NCBI GenBank assembly: GCA_965261055.1
Contig: OZ253440.1
Coordinates: 124,001-188,000 of the forward strand
Length of the DNA stretch: 64,000 bases
DNA from: G965261055 sp965261055 [NCBI: Fibrobacteria bacterium]
Lineage (GTDB): Bacteria; Fibrobacterota; Fibrobacteria; UBA11236
Reading direction: 5' to 3'
Shown: piece after piece, positions 16,583 through 25,812 of the stretch
Numbering within the stretch: the first letter of the stretch is position 1
How the letters are laid out: every line of letters starts with the position of its first letter
Translations under genes and position numbers: made by a program
Notes under the pieces: model-generated
What the model was told of the DNA's origin: nothing
Database searches by the model: none
Seen by the model: only the letters and a program-made list of their open reading frames with translations

Positions 16583-18532
16583 TTAAATTGTTTTAAATTT
16601 TATATCGGCATCATTCATTTGTAGCTTGGTATTTGTTTTGAGTTGATCGTTACCATTAAACAGTTTATCTAACACAAGCACCTTACTAGGATTTTCAACA
16701 ATTACAGAGTCTATAATATTTTGAGAAACCTCATCTAACAAAATGACCAACTCATTATCATTTATGTAATATACTTTGTCTTTAAGAACTACTGAACTGT
16801 TAAGGTCTTTACCTGACTTTAATAATAACTCGTACAACATGTTTTCATTGGTAGCATCTTTTGATATGGAGTCAATAAAAAACTCTATTTGTTCTTGTAA
16901 TTTTTCAGTATCAGTAGTCGTAAGCTGTTGCCATTGTTTAAAGTTACTTTCTTGAAGTTTAAATACTTTCAAGCCTAAATCTCCTGTAAAAAGAAGATTA
17001 TCTTCTTTTATTTTTTTAGTTGCTCTTTTGATACGCTCTTTAGAAATATCTGCAATGTTTTTATATCCTGCTTTGAATGCTTCAGATTTTTCATTTGTTG
17101 GTTCAGCCAATTGAACAGAAATACATTTTCTATTGCCACCATCTTCTGCATTGAGTTGCATTACAGCATGGGCGGTTGTTCCTGAACCTGCGAAAAAATC
17201 TAATAGGATGTCATTCTTTGAGTTTGACACGTGTGGATAACAATAGCAAATTGAAAATAAGTTCTAGTTGGTTTAGGGGTATCAAAAGGAGAAGTGTTGA
17301 AATTAATTTTTGCTAATTAACTTCAGTTCCTTTTGTTGCAGAACTTCCATACTGTTTTTCCGTCATTTCCAAGTATTAGGTGTACTTCCAACAGTTCTTA
17401 CCTTGTTTAACCTTCGATAAAATACTTTTAATTGGGGTTTATTTTTACCACCCTTTGAATTCCAAATATAATTCTACCCTTATCCTCTAAAAGCTCCATT
17501 AGTATATTTTTTCAGAAGTATCTTGCCAGTGCCTGCCTTTGGGTGAGCATGATCCATTTTCTTTTGCCATTTGAAATTTGTTATCTGAGTATATGTAAGG
17601 TTTAGAACTAATATTTGGTGCATGTAAACGGAGTCTGCTTTCCACAACCCCCTATAATCAAAATCAGGGTTTGAAAATTTATTTTTATCTAAAATCAAAG
17701 GATAGCAAGCAAATGATTTTTCAGTTCTATCAACCAAACCAGTTTTGTTTGATTCTTTTAATCTTCTATTGGATTGCCTTCTAACTTTTGCATAAACAAG
17801 TATATATTCATGACTACTACTTGAAGTATCAATTATCATCATTTGTATCGTAGTATGTCTTGCTATGCCAAATGGTATTTCGGTTACAAAATTCTCCTCA
17901 CCAAAAATTTCATTCATCATTAAGCGTAAATTATGCACTTCATTATCATCAATAGAAACAAAGATTACTCCATCATCTTTTAATAAATTTTTAGCCAAGT
18001 GTAATCTTGGATACATCATATTTAGCCAATTACTGTGATACTGACCGTTTTCTTTGCTATTTGTAGAAAAGTGGCTATCATTTACTAAATATCCTTCTTC
18101 ATCCTTATCGCCCACACGCTTTTGATAGTCTTCTTTAGTTTCAGAAAACTTATCAGGATATACAAAAGAATCATTCCCTGTATTGTAAGGTGGGTCAATG
18201 TAAATCATCTTTACCTTGTTGTGATAACTCTTTTGTAATGTTCTCAACACATCCAAGTTTTCACCTTCAATAAATATATGTTCAGTATTATCCCAATCAA
18301 CAGACTCATCTTTGCAAGGAACTAAAGTCTTTGTTGTTGATGTCTTTATTTCCTTAAAAGCATTGGATTTTCCAGCCCAGTTTAGAACATATCGTTCATT
18401 AGAAAAATTTACATCTTCACCTAAAGTTGCTTTTAATTTTTCCCAATCTACTTTGCCTTCAGTAAATGCTTCTGGTAATAATTGCTGTAATTGTTTTAGT
18501 TTTTCGGTAGGGTCAATACTTGTTGCTTTCAT
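16583..18532 (-). pseudogene. mod: Type III DNA methyltransferase mod, disrupted by multiple frameshifts
   Basis: Two separate frames encode the ends of one Mod. The N-terminal piece (18532 down to 17480, 350 residues) carries the N6-adenine motif IV IYIDPPYNTGNDSF and HSNWLNMMYPRL. The C-terminal piece (17230 down to 16583) carries motif I in DILLDFFAGSGTTAHAVMQ. Between about 17630 and 17230 Mod-like segments lie in alternating frames: APNISSKPYIYSDNKFQM, PKGRHWQDTSEKIY, LMELLEDKGRIIFGI, GGKNKPQLKVFYR, YGSSATKGTEV, and SPFDTPKPTR. At least five frame changes are needed to join them, plus stops. Motif IV before motif I is the beta-class order usual for type III Mod. Res, 2 bp downstream, is intact. 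Local sequencing error in this 400-bp patch is the alternative. Confidence 0.9.
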
Positions 18533-18584
18533 AATTATAAAATTTGTGAAACATTAATAAAACCAAATCTTTTAAAATCATATT

Positions 18585-18661
<77 letters not shown>

Positions 18662-18694
18662 ATAATTTAACAAAAAATGTAATAAAAAATAAAA

Positions 18695-19303
18695 TTACTG
18701 TTTGTTTTTCATCAAACTTAAACAATACTTTACTTTTTCTAAATCTTTGATTCTGGGAGAAGTTTCAACTTTGCTGTTCAAATCTACAGCATAGGCTTTG
18801 GGGCAAGATTGCAGAACTTCTTTTAAGTTTCTAGGACCAAGACCACCAGAGATAAAATAAGGTAGGTTTGGAGGATTTTGTTTTAAAATATCAAGATTAA
18901 AAGATGTTCCAGTTCCGCCTATAGCATCTTTTGTTTGTGGATCAAATAAAAGAAATTGACATGAATATTGTGTTGAGTCTTCAATTTGATGGTTGACCAC
19001 ATGAATGACTTTCATTACAGGAACTGTAATTTGTTTAATGGTGCTTTGACTTTCGTGTCCATGAAGCTGAACTAAGTCTAAACCTATGGATTGAGCAATT
19101 CGATTAATTTCTTGAGGAGTTTCATTTACAAAAACCCCAACCGTTTTAACCTGACTCAAGTTAGAAATAATTTCTTTGGCTTGAATAGGAGCAATAAAGC
19201 GTTTACTTTTAGGATGAAAGATAAAGCCTAGATAATTAACCCCAAGCTTTTCCAAAGCAATGGCATCCTGCTTTTGAGTAATACCACAAACTTTAACTTT
19301 CAT
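18695..19303 (-). CDS. trpF: Phosphoribosylanthranilate isomerase
   Basis: TrpF carries out the Amadori rearrangement of phosphoribosylanthranilate in tryptophan synthesis. This 202-residue TIM barrel begins MKVKVCGITQKQDAIALEKLGVNYLGF, with the catalytic Cys of KVCGIT, then FHPKSKRFI, LVQLHGHES and LLFDPQTKDAIGGTGTSFN with the catalytic Asp, and ends with YFISGGLGPRNL...AYAVDLNSKVETSPRIKD, the phosphate-binding loop. It is isolated from other trp genes; the neighbour tpx follows upstream on the same strand after 29 bp. Confidence 0.95.
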   Translation of the reverse strand: MKVKVCGITQKQDAIALEKLGVNYLGFIFHPKSKRFIAPIQAKEIISNLSQVKTVGVFVNETPQEINRIAQSIGLDLVQLHGHESQSTIKQITVPVMKVIHVVNHQIEDSTQYSCQFLLFDPQTKDAIGGTGTSFNLDILKQNPPNLPYFISGGLGPRNLKEVLQSCPKAYAVDLNSKVETSPRIKDLEKVKYCLSLMKNKQ

Positions 19304-19332
19304 GAGTGGATTAAAAATCCTTTAAAGTATTT

Positions 19333-19824
19333 TTAAATATGTTTTAAGGCTGATTCGTAGTTAGGTTCTATTGTTATTTCAGAAACAAGTTCAGAGTGAA
19401 CAATATTTAAATTCTTATCAGTAACGATGACACCACGAGCATATAAACCAGTTAAAGGACCAGAAAGCATTTGAACACCAAAATTTTCTAAGCTTTTGTA
19501 ACGAAAGTCAGAAGTTGTAATTGCATTATCAATACCTTTAGCACCACAAAATCGCTTAAGGGCAAATGGAAGATCTAAAGAAACAAAAACTAAGGTAACA
19601 TCATCACGGCTTTTAAGTTGATTAGAAAACTGTTTGAGTTGTAAAGCACAGACACTTGTATCAATGCTAGGAACAATATTTAAGACAATTTTTTTCCCTT
19701 TAAGTTCATCTGTATTAAGTTCACGTAAGTCTGATTTCACTAGCTTAAGGTTTGTTAAAGTTCCTTGTGTTGGAAATGTTCCTTGTATTTGAATTTTTTG
19801 ATTTTTGAATGTGACATTGCTCAT
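19333..19824 (-). CDS. tpx: Thiol peroxidase (Tpx-type peroxiredoxin)
   Basis: The 163-residue atypical 2-Cys peroxiredoxin reduces peroxides with thioredoxin. The peroxidatic Cys is in VLNIVPSIDTSVCALQLKQF, and the resolving Cys in LKRFCGAKGIDN, the arrangement that defines Tpx. The tail GPLTGLYARGVIVTDKNLNI with YESAL is also family-typical. It lies 35 bp downstream of fabF and 29 bp upstream of trpF, all on the minus strand, so the three may be co-transcribed. Two other thioredoxin-fold genes at 41.2-42 kb could supply electrons. Confidence 0.93.
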   Translation of the reverse strand: MSNVTFKNQKIQIQGTFPTQGTLTNLKLVKSDLRELNTDELKGKKIVLNIVPSIDTSVCALQLKQFSNQLKSRDDVTLVFVSLDLPFALKRFCGAKGIDNAITTSDFRYKSLENFGVQMLSGPLTGLYARGVIVTDKNLNIVHSELVSEITIEPNYESALKHI

Positions 19825-19859
19825 ATTTTATATCCTTGATTGAATTAAAGTTTTTTGAA

Positions 19860-21104
19860 TTAAAGTTTCTCGCCTTTTTGGAAGAGAACAGAACTATTGT
19901 GTCCTCCAAATCCAAAACTATTGGAGAGTGCAAATTCGGAATCTGTCGGTTTACTTTGATTAGGGACGCAATCAATATCACATCTGGGATCTTGATTTTC
20001 AACATTGAGAGTAGGATGTAATACACCTTCAGAAAGACTTAAGATGGAGACGACTGCTTCAATAGATGCTGCAGCACCTAAAGTATGCCCTAACATAGAT
20101 TTAGTTGCTTGAAAACAAATGTTTTTAACTTCTGAACCGAAAACTTTTTTAACAGCTTGAACTTCAGCGATATCCCCTAATGGTGTTGATGTTGCGTGGC
20201 AATTGATGATTTTAATGTCTTTTTTAGAAACTTTAGCACTATCAATTGCTTTTTCAATTGCAAGAGCGACTCCATTACCTGTTTCAAGAGGGGCTGACAT
20301 ATGGTAAGCATCACAGCTAGCACCATAACCTTTAAGAGTTGCCAAAATTTTAGATCCTCTTGCTTCAGCATGTTCTCTAGATTCCAAAACTAAAACACCA
20401 GAACCTTCTCCCATAACAAAGCCATCTCGATCAGAGTCAAAAGGGCGAGATGCCTTTTGAGGAGTATCGTTGCGTGTAGATAATGCTTTCATAGAAGCAA
20501 ATCCAGCCATGGAAATAGGGCAGATTGATTCTTCTGAACCACCACAAATCATAACATCTGCACGACCTAAAAGAATTTGATCGGCTGCATCCATAATGGC
20601 GTGGTTACCTGTAGCACAAGCAGAGGTAACGCTCCAATTTGGTCCTTGCCAGCCAAGACGAATCGCTAGCGTTCCTGTAGCCATATTTGTAATGGCTTGT
20701 GGAACAAAGAAAGGAGATACACGGCGAGGACCTTTAGTATGTAAATTTATTGCATTCTCTGTAAAACAATTTATTCCACCCATTCCTGATCCAATGACGA
20801 TACCAGCACGTGTTGTATCAATAGCTTGGTTATCTAAACCAGACATTTCAAAGGCTTTCATTCCAGCATAGACGGCATATTGCACATATCGGCTAGTTTT
20901 ACGGGCATCTTTATCTTCAAAGTATTCAGAGTGATCAAAGTTTCTTACTTCACCACCGAATTTTACATTGAAAGCTTCAGTGTCAAAGCGTAGGATGTTT
21001 TCTACACCCGATTTTCCTTGAACCAAAGATGAAAAAACTTCTTTTGGATCATTTCCTAAAGGAGAAACAATACCTAATCCTGTTATTACAATTTCTTTAT
21101 TCAC
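19860..21104 (-). CDS. fabF: 3-oxoacyl-ACP synthase II (KAS II)
   Basis: FabF elongates acyl-ACP with malonyl-ACP in fatty acid synthesis. The 414-residue protein opens MNKEIVITGLGIVSPLGNDPKEVF and shows the catalytic triad: Cys in SVTSACATGNHAI, His in INCHATSTPLGD, and His in SNSFGFGGHNSSVLF. The gatekeeping Lys appears in QATKSMLGHTLGAA. It has full family length and no acyl carrier protein gene beside it, though acpP often precedes fabF. Its start region is divergent from orn at 21133, and 28 bp separate the two start codons. Confidence 0.95.
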   Translation of the reverse strand: MNKEIVITGLGIVSPLGNDPKEVFSSLVQGKSGVENILRFDTEAFNVKFGGEVRNFDHSEYFEDKDARKTSRYVQYAVYAGMKAFEMSGLDNQAIDTTRAGIVIGSGMGGINCFTENAINLHTKGPRRVSPFFVPQAITNMATGTLAIRLGWQGPNWSVTSACATGNHAIMDAADQILLGRADVMICGGSEESICPISMAGFASMKALSTRNDTPQKASRPFDSDRDGFVMGEGSGVLVLESREHAEARGSKILATLKGYGASCDAYHMSAPLETGNGVALAIEKAIDSAKVSKKDIKIINCHATSTPLGDIAEVQAVKKVFGSEVKNICFQATKSMLGHTLGAAASIEAVVSILSLSEGVLHPTLNVENQDPRCDIDCVPNQSKPTDSEFALSNSFGFGGHNSSVLFQKGEKL

Positions 21105-21132
21105 AATAGACTCAATTTTAGTTAAATTAAAG

Positions 21133-21720
21133 ATGAATGTACATTTTTATACATCTACTATAAAGGATTTTTTTGTGAAAGAGGTGAAAGAGCATAGTAA
21201 TTTAGTTTGGATTGATTTAGAGTTTTCAGGTTTAGAGCTTGAGTCAAATGTTATTTTGGAAATAGCAACGATTGTAACTGATGGAGAGCTAAATATTTTA
21301 ACAACGGGTCCGTGCTATGCAATTCGTCAACCTGCTCACATTGTAGAGAACATGGATCATTGGAATACAAAACATCATAATGCCTCGGGTTTAGTTGATA
21401 AAGTCAAAAATTCTAAAATTACAGAGGCGATAGCAGAACAAGAGACTTTAGAGTTTTTATTTGAATATACAGTACAGGGACAAGCCCCGTTATGTGGAAA
21501 TTCAATTCATCAAGACCGTCGCTTTCTAGAAAGGTATATGCCTCGTTTACACCGACATTTTCACTATCGAAATGTTGATGTGAGTACGGTTAAAGAGCTT
21601 GCAAAACGGTGGAACCCTGAAATCAAAGAATTTTCTAAAAGTGGAGCACACCGAGCATTAGAAGATATCCAAGCTTCTATTGAAGAACTAAAATATTACA
21701 GACAACATTTTATTAAATAG
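21133..21720 (+). CDS. orn: Oligoribonuclease (DEDDh 3'-5' exonuclease)
   Basis: Orn degrades 2-5-nt RNA, including pGpG from cyclic-di-GMP turnover. The protein shows the DEDDh pattern: LVWIDLEFSGLELESNVILEIA (Exo I D-x-E), LCGNSIHQDRRFLERYMPRL (Exo II, N-x(4)-D) and HRALEDIQASIEELKYYR (Exo III H-x(4)-D). Length is 195 residues from ATG 21133. A GTG at 21175, preceded by aaagga with 7-bp spacing, would give 181 residues and bring the N-terminus into the usual register, so the true start may be 21175. It is followed 6 bp later by an aminotransferase. Confidence 0.92.
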   Translation: MNVHFYTSTIKDFFVKEVKEHSNLVWIDLEFSGLELESNVILEIATIVTDGELNILTTGPCYAIRQPAHIVENMDHWNTKHHNASGLVDKVKNSKITEAIAEQETLEFLFEYTVQGQAPLCGNSIHQDRRFLERYMPRLHRHFHYRNVDVSTVKELAKRWNPEIKEFSKSGAHRALEDIQASIEELKYYRQHFIK

Positions 21721-21726
21721 ATTTTT

Positions 21727-22917
21727 ATGGTTAAGAGTATTTCTGATAAATTGACACAACTAAAAGCCTCTGAAACAGTTTTGTTTGATGCAAAAGTTAA
21801 ATCAAAGGAAGCTTTAGGTGAAAGAATTATCAGTCTCGTTACAGGAGATCCAGTAGAAGGAACACCTTCTTCTATTTGTCAAGGTGCTATAGAAGCGATT
21901 CAAAAAAATCAAACTAAATATGGAGCTTCTGCAGGGTTGATTCAATTGAGGGAAAGTGTATCTCAAAAATTGAAAAAAGACAATCAACTTAATTATAGTC
22001 CAAAACAAATTGTAATTTCTTCGGGTGTTAAACAAAGTGTGAGTGTGATCTTAACAGTGTTATTAAATATAGGTGATGAAGTCATTATTCCTTCGCCGTA
22101 TTGGGTGACTTATCCTAATTTAGTTTCTCTCTGTTCTGCTAAGCCTATCATTATTGAAGGATCATTTGAAAATAATTTGAAATTAACACCCGAACAGTTA
22201 GAAAATTCGATTACTCCAAGAACTAAACTTGTCATTTTAAATTCTCCCAATAATCCAACAGGAGTTGTTTATACAAAAGATGAATTACAGGCTTTATCAA
22301 ATATTATATTGAAATATGATCTTTATTGTCTTTCCGATGAAATATATGAAAAAATTATTTATGGTCAGGCTGAACACTTTAGTATAGCAGCTTGTTCTGG
22401 TATGTTAGAGCGTACAATTGTTGTCAATGGCTTTTCTAAGGCATATGCAATGACGGGTTGGAGGTTAGGCTATAGTGCTTCGCCAACTTTGATTGCAACG
22501 GCTATTTCACATTTTCAAAGTCAGAGTAGTCATCATCCGTCTATGATTTCTCAATATGCGGGATTGGTAGCACTTCAACAAGAAGTTGAATTTCCGAAAC
22601 AGTTAAAACAATCTTTAGAATTCAAAAAAAAGAATGTTGAGAATATTTTAAACACAATTGAAAATATTCAGTTTCAGTCCCCTCAAGGTGCATTTTATTT
22701 TTTAATTGATATTCAATATTACTTGAAACGAAGTTTTCTTAAAGATTCAAAGGAATTGTCTATCTATTTATTAGAAAATTATGGTATTGGTGTGATGTCT
22801 GGATCTGCTTTTGGGAAAGAAGGAATGATTCGAATCAGTTTTACAGCAAGTGAAAGTGATTTAAAGCAAGGTTTAAAATTGTTGAAACAAGGTTTGGAAT
22901 CTTTGACTTCTATTTGA
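21727..22917 (+). CDS. Class I pyridoxal-phosphate aminotransferase (aspartate aminotransferase type)
   Basis: The 396-residue fold-type I aminotransferase has NSPNNPTGVVYT, the LSDEIYEKIIYG strand with the Asp that bonds the PLP pyridine, and VNGFSKAYAMTGWRLGY with the PLP Lys in SKAYAMTGWR. GMIRISF near the C-terminus holds the substrate-carboxylate Arg. The combination matches the aspartate/prephenate aminotransferase Ib subgroup used for amino acid synthesis; substrate breadth cannot be read. It is 6 bp after orn and probably co-transcribed. The next 526 bp contain no intact gene. Confidence 0.9.
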   Translation: MVKSISDKLTQLKASETVLFDAKVKSKEALGERIISLVTGDPVEGTPSSICQGAIEAIQKNQTKYGASAGLIQLRESVSQKLKKDNQLNYSPKQIVISSGVKQSVSVILTVLLNIGDEVIIPSPYWVTYPNLVSLCSAKPIIIEGSFENNLKLTPEQLENSITPRTKLVILNSPNNPTGVVYTKDELQALSNIILKYDLYCLSDEIYEKIIYGQAEHFSIAACSGMLERTIVVNGFSKAYAMTGWRLGYSASPTLIATAISHFQSQSSHHPSMISQYAGLVALQQEVEFPKQLKQSLEFKKKNVENILNTIENIQFQSPQGAFYFLIDIQYYLKRSFLKDSKELSIYLLENYGIGVMSGSAFGKEGMIRISFTASESDLKQGLKLLKQGLESLTSI

Positions 22918-23443
22918 TTTAGGGCTTGATTAATTTAAATTGAATAAAATAATTATTTTAAGGTTTTTATGAGGGTACTATTTTATGTTATACTTTATTT
23001 AATTGTTCAAAATTAATGCAAATGGGAAAACAATTATTGAAATATCATTCTAAATCAGCGACAACTTCAGTTCAGCTTATATTGTTCAAAATTTAAGCCT
23101 GTTGAGAAAGGGTCGCCTTCTAAAGCGAATGTGGATGGATGGTATTTAGAAAAATATTATAGTACAATACAATCGTATTTCCTGTACCAAGAAAGTAACT
23201 CTTGATTTAACGAATTATGTGCATAAAATCCTTAGCAGGGTTTATACTATGATTGCTATAGAGGAAAAAGAGATTAGAAATAATAAGCTTTCTAGAACTA
23301 TTATATTATTAAAAGCGATTTTTGCCCTATAGAATTAATACTTAATCAATGGTTTGAGTAAGTGTAATAAATAATTTGATTTTTTCTGTAAATATTCTTA
23401 TATTTCCTGTAAATTTTTAGAATTTTAGAATAAAGGTTTATAT
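22918..23443. other. Gene-free interval, possible decayed gene
   Basis: No intact ORF is supported here. One frame around 23097-23203 reads about 34 codons without a stop (with SPSKANVDGWYLEKYYSTIQ), bounded by stops and lacking a start, which could be a remnant. The last 100 bp before the sigma factor gene at 23444 are strongly AT-rich and probably hold its promoter, with an aaagg ribosome-binding site at about 23432-23436. No RNA gene or repeat could be recognised. Confidence 0.35.
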
Positions 23444-24253
23444 ATGATTTACGAATCTTCCGATATTACAGTCAAAAGATACCTTGAAGACATTCGAAAA
23501 ACAGAGCCTTTAGATAGAGATGAAGAACAAGAACTTTTTAGTTTATGTTTTGAAGGTGATAAAAGAGCTAGGGCTAAATTGTTAAGTTCAAACATGCGTT
23601 TTGTTCTTAAAGTAGCGTTACAATATAGAGGTTGTCCTATTCCTTTACCCGATTTAGTTAGTGAGGGCTCAATGGGTCTTGTTCGAGCTGTTGAAAGTTT
23701 TGATTATACTAGAGGCTTAAAATTTATTTCTTATGCGGTTTGGTGGATTAAAGCTTACATTACGAGAGCTATTAATGAACAAGGTTCTTTAATTCGTTTA
23801 CCTGCTAATCAACATTTAAGAGTGCGAAAAGCTTTGAAAGAAAATGCTGTTGGTGCTGTTTTGAGTGATGAGATTCAAGAATTAATTCGTTTAGGTGAAC
23901 GCGGCGGTTCTTTTGATTCTCCATTGAAAGAAGGTTCTAAGACAACTTTTTCGGAGGTTCTTGAAGATAATCGTGCAGAAAGAGCAGATAAGAATGCAGA
24001 AATTTCGGGAGTTGAGAACTTCACAAAAGATTTATTAGGTGATCTTCCAGATCGTGAATCTAGAGTTTTGAAAGGTTTATATGGTATTGGCTTTGAAGTT
24101 CCTCAAACACTACGCGAAGTAGGTGAAAGTTTAGATATTTCTCATGAAAGAGTCAGACAATTGCGAGATCAAGCCTTGCGTCGTTTAAGAAAAAGTAAAC
24201 ACCGCGATATTTTAAGAGAGAAGTTTGATGGCTATGTTGAGGCTTCCAATTAA
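23444..24253 (+). CDS. Sigma-70 family sigma factor, short principal (RpoD/SigA) type
   Basis: The 269-residue protein has region 1.2 in DITVKRYLEDIRKTEPLDRDEEQELF, region 2 in LVSEGSMGLVRAVESFDYTRGLKFISYAVWWIKAYITRAI (core binding and -10 recognition) and region 4 in LREVGESLDISHERVRQLRDQALRRLRK (-35 recognition). There is no region 1.1 or non-conserved region. Region 3 is compact: about 46 residues from LIRLPAN to SFDSP, where a typical SigA has around 60. The match to the SigA consensus in 2.4 and 4.2 suggests it reads ordinary -10/-35 promoters. Whether this is the sole principal factor or an alternative cannot be settled from one window. A strong terminator follows at 24278. Confidence 0.88.
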   Translation: MIYESSDITVKRYLEDIRKTEPLDRDEEQELFSLCFEGDKRARAKLLSSNMRFVLKVALQYRGCPIPLPDLVSEGSMGLVRAVESFDYTRGLKFISYAVWWIKAYITRAINEQGSLIRLPANQHLRVRKALKENAVGAVLSDEIQELIRLGERGGSFDSPLKEGSKTTFSEVLEDNRAERADKNAEISGVENFTKDLLGDLPDRESRVLKGLYGIGFEVPQTLREVGESLDISHERVRQLRDQALRRLRKSKHRDILREKFDGYVEASN

Positions 24254-24277
24254 TAAAGATCCTTAAAAGGTTAAAAT

Positions 24278-24304
24278 AAAAAAGTAGCTTGAAGCTACTT
24301 TTTT
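24278..24304. terminator. Bidirectional rho-independent terminator
   Basis: A 12-bp inverted repeat (aaaaaagtagct / agctactttttt) with a 3-nt loop lies between the convergent sigma factor gene (ends 24253, +) and the recCBD operon (last stop 24319, -). The A and T flanks make it usable in both directions. Confidence 0.88.
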
Positions 24305-24318
24305 ATTTTGGGTGAATT

Positions 24319-25812
24319 TTAGAAACACTTTTCTTGTTTTACATATTTAATATGTAAGGTTGTTTTTGATGTATGATTCTTTAAATTTTGAATTGGACTA
24401 TCAAAGGATAGATTTTTTTTAGGTTCTATCAATAATGCATTAGATAAATAAGATGAATAAGGGTCTAAGAGGTTTAAATTTTTTAAATATGGAGATGTTA
24501 TTTCGTTTTCTAAGTAGAGTAATGGAAGAATTTGGTATTTTTGATGCACTTCTTCAAACAAAACAAATTGGTTTTTATCACCAATAATAATTCCTTGATG
24601 ATTTTTAAATAGATTTAAGTCGGGGTAGCTTCGTTTTAATAAAATAGGAGTACCTGTAAGCCACTTTTCTGAGTCAGGTTTATTAAATTCTTTTAATATC
24701 TGTTGGTGGCAAAAGTAGTTTGTGAAAGAAATAATTTGGTTAAAGTCGGTATAAAACATTTGATTTTTAAAGTGTATTAAATTTTGAACAATTGAATCTG
24801 TAAGCGTATTCTGTTTAAGGCTATTGAAATGTGTTTTTATTTTTTTTTGCTTATTTTTAATTTCAGGAACAATATATCGATTTAACCAAGCTGAAATTTC
24901 TTTTTGTAAACTTGGGTTTTCTTTATAGAGATGAGACAAAGAAATTTTTTTTGTTTGAAGAACAGATTTTTGGATATTATTTGTTGGAGGTGATGAAAGA
25001 ATAGTGCTAAGGCTTTTTAAAGGAATATTTGGATAAAAAGATGAAATGCAAAGAATGATTTTACTTTGTGAATGAAGTGTACTTAAGAAAGAATTCCAGT
25101 GCTCTAGAGAAATAGTATTGAATATGCAAAGAAAAAAAGTGAAAGGATTTTGAGATAAAGATTTTTTTTGAATGGAAGTGCATTCTTTAAAAAAGTTTGT
25201 TGCCATTTGGATTTCTAGTGACATTGAATTTGTTTTTTTCTGATTCAAATCTTTTAAACTTTGTTGTAAGCTAAAATATTCTTTTATAGAGGACGTTATT
25301 ATTTTACAATTTGAAGGCGAATTTAAGGTTGTCTTTGATTGAATTTGTTTTAAAAATTCTGGAGATCTCAAAGATGTAAATTTTTTCCATTGAAATTGTT
25401 TTTCATTTTTTTCTAAAAACATTTCAATACTTTTAAAGTAAAGGTGACTTTTTTTTGTTTGGAAAATAAAATCATCAGAAGATTCATAATAAACGATTAA
25501 AGTTTCTTCTTGAATATCTTGATCGTTTTTGATGATTGGTGCATAGGATTTTGCATTTAAATTGCTTAAAAATTTATTGGTAAAATTTTCTTGATCCTTC
25601 TTGAGAGTAAAAGAATGTTTTTTTTCTAATAAAAAAAAAATTAAAAAAAACACTAAAGGGGTATCTTCTTGATTTGATTTAATGGGTTTAATTTTTTTGT
25701 ACAAAAAAGAGAGTTGTAGTATCTGTTTTCCAGATATTTGAGATGATTTTATCAGTTTATTCAAAAAAGAAAATACGTTAGGATCATTCCAAGAATTTAA
25801 AAGATTAAGCAT
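24319..25812 (-). CDS. recD: RecD-like subunit with degenerate helicase motifs
   Basis: This 497-residue protein sits third in the recC-recB-recD operon, its start overlapping the recB stop by 8 bp. Manual comparison with E. coli RecD (about 608 residues) aligns it along its length. The C-terminal SH3-like part is recognisable: KWLTGTPILLKRSYPDLNLFK with HQGIIIG, matching W-x-G-x-P-V-x-I-x-x-N-x-x-x-x-LFNGDIGI. The ATPase motifs are gone. The P-loop position reads NSPSNCKIIT (residues 164-173) against GGPGTGKTTT; the DEAS Walker B reads IFNT (230-233); and the GDxDQLxSVxxG motif III reads CISSFYPNIPLKS. The frame is long, clean and lysine/serine-rich, so the gene is maintained. Inference: a structural RecD without motor activity. 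Confidence 0.78.
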   Translation of the reverse strand: MLNLLNSWNDPNVFSFLNKLIKSSQISGKQILQLSFLYKKIKPIKSNQEDTPLVFFLIFFLLEKKHSFTLKKDQENFTNKFLSNLNAKSYAPIIKNDQDIQEETLIVYYESSDDFIFQTKKSHLYFKSIEMFLEKNEKQFQWKKFTSLRSPEFLKQIQSKTTLNSPSNCKIITSSIKEYFSLQQSLKDLNQKKTNSMSLEIQMATNFFKECTSIQKKSLSQNPFTFFLCIFNTISLEHWNSFLSTLHSQSKIILCISSFYPNIPLKSLSTILSSPPTNNIQKSVLQTKKISLSHLYKENPSLQKEISAWLNRYIVPEIKNKQKKIKTHFNSLKQNTLTDSIVQNLIHFKNQMFYTDFNQIISFTNYFCHQQILKEFNKPDSEKWLTGTPILLKRSYPDLNLFKNHQGIIIGDKNQFVLFEEVHQKYQILPLLYLENEITSPYLKNLNLLDPYSSYLSNALLIEPKKNLSFDSPIQNLKNHTSKTTLHIKYVKQEKCF

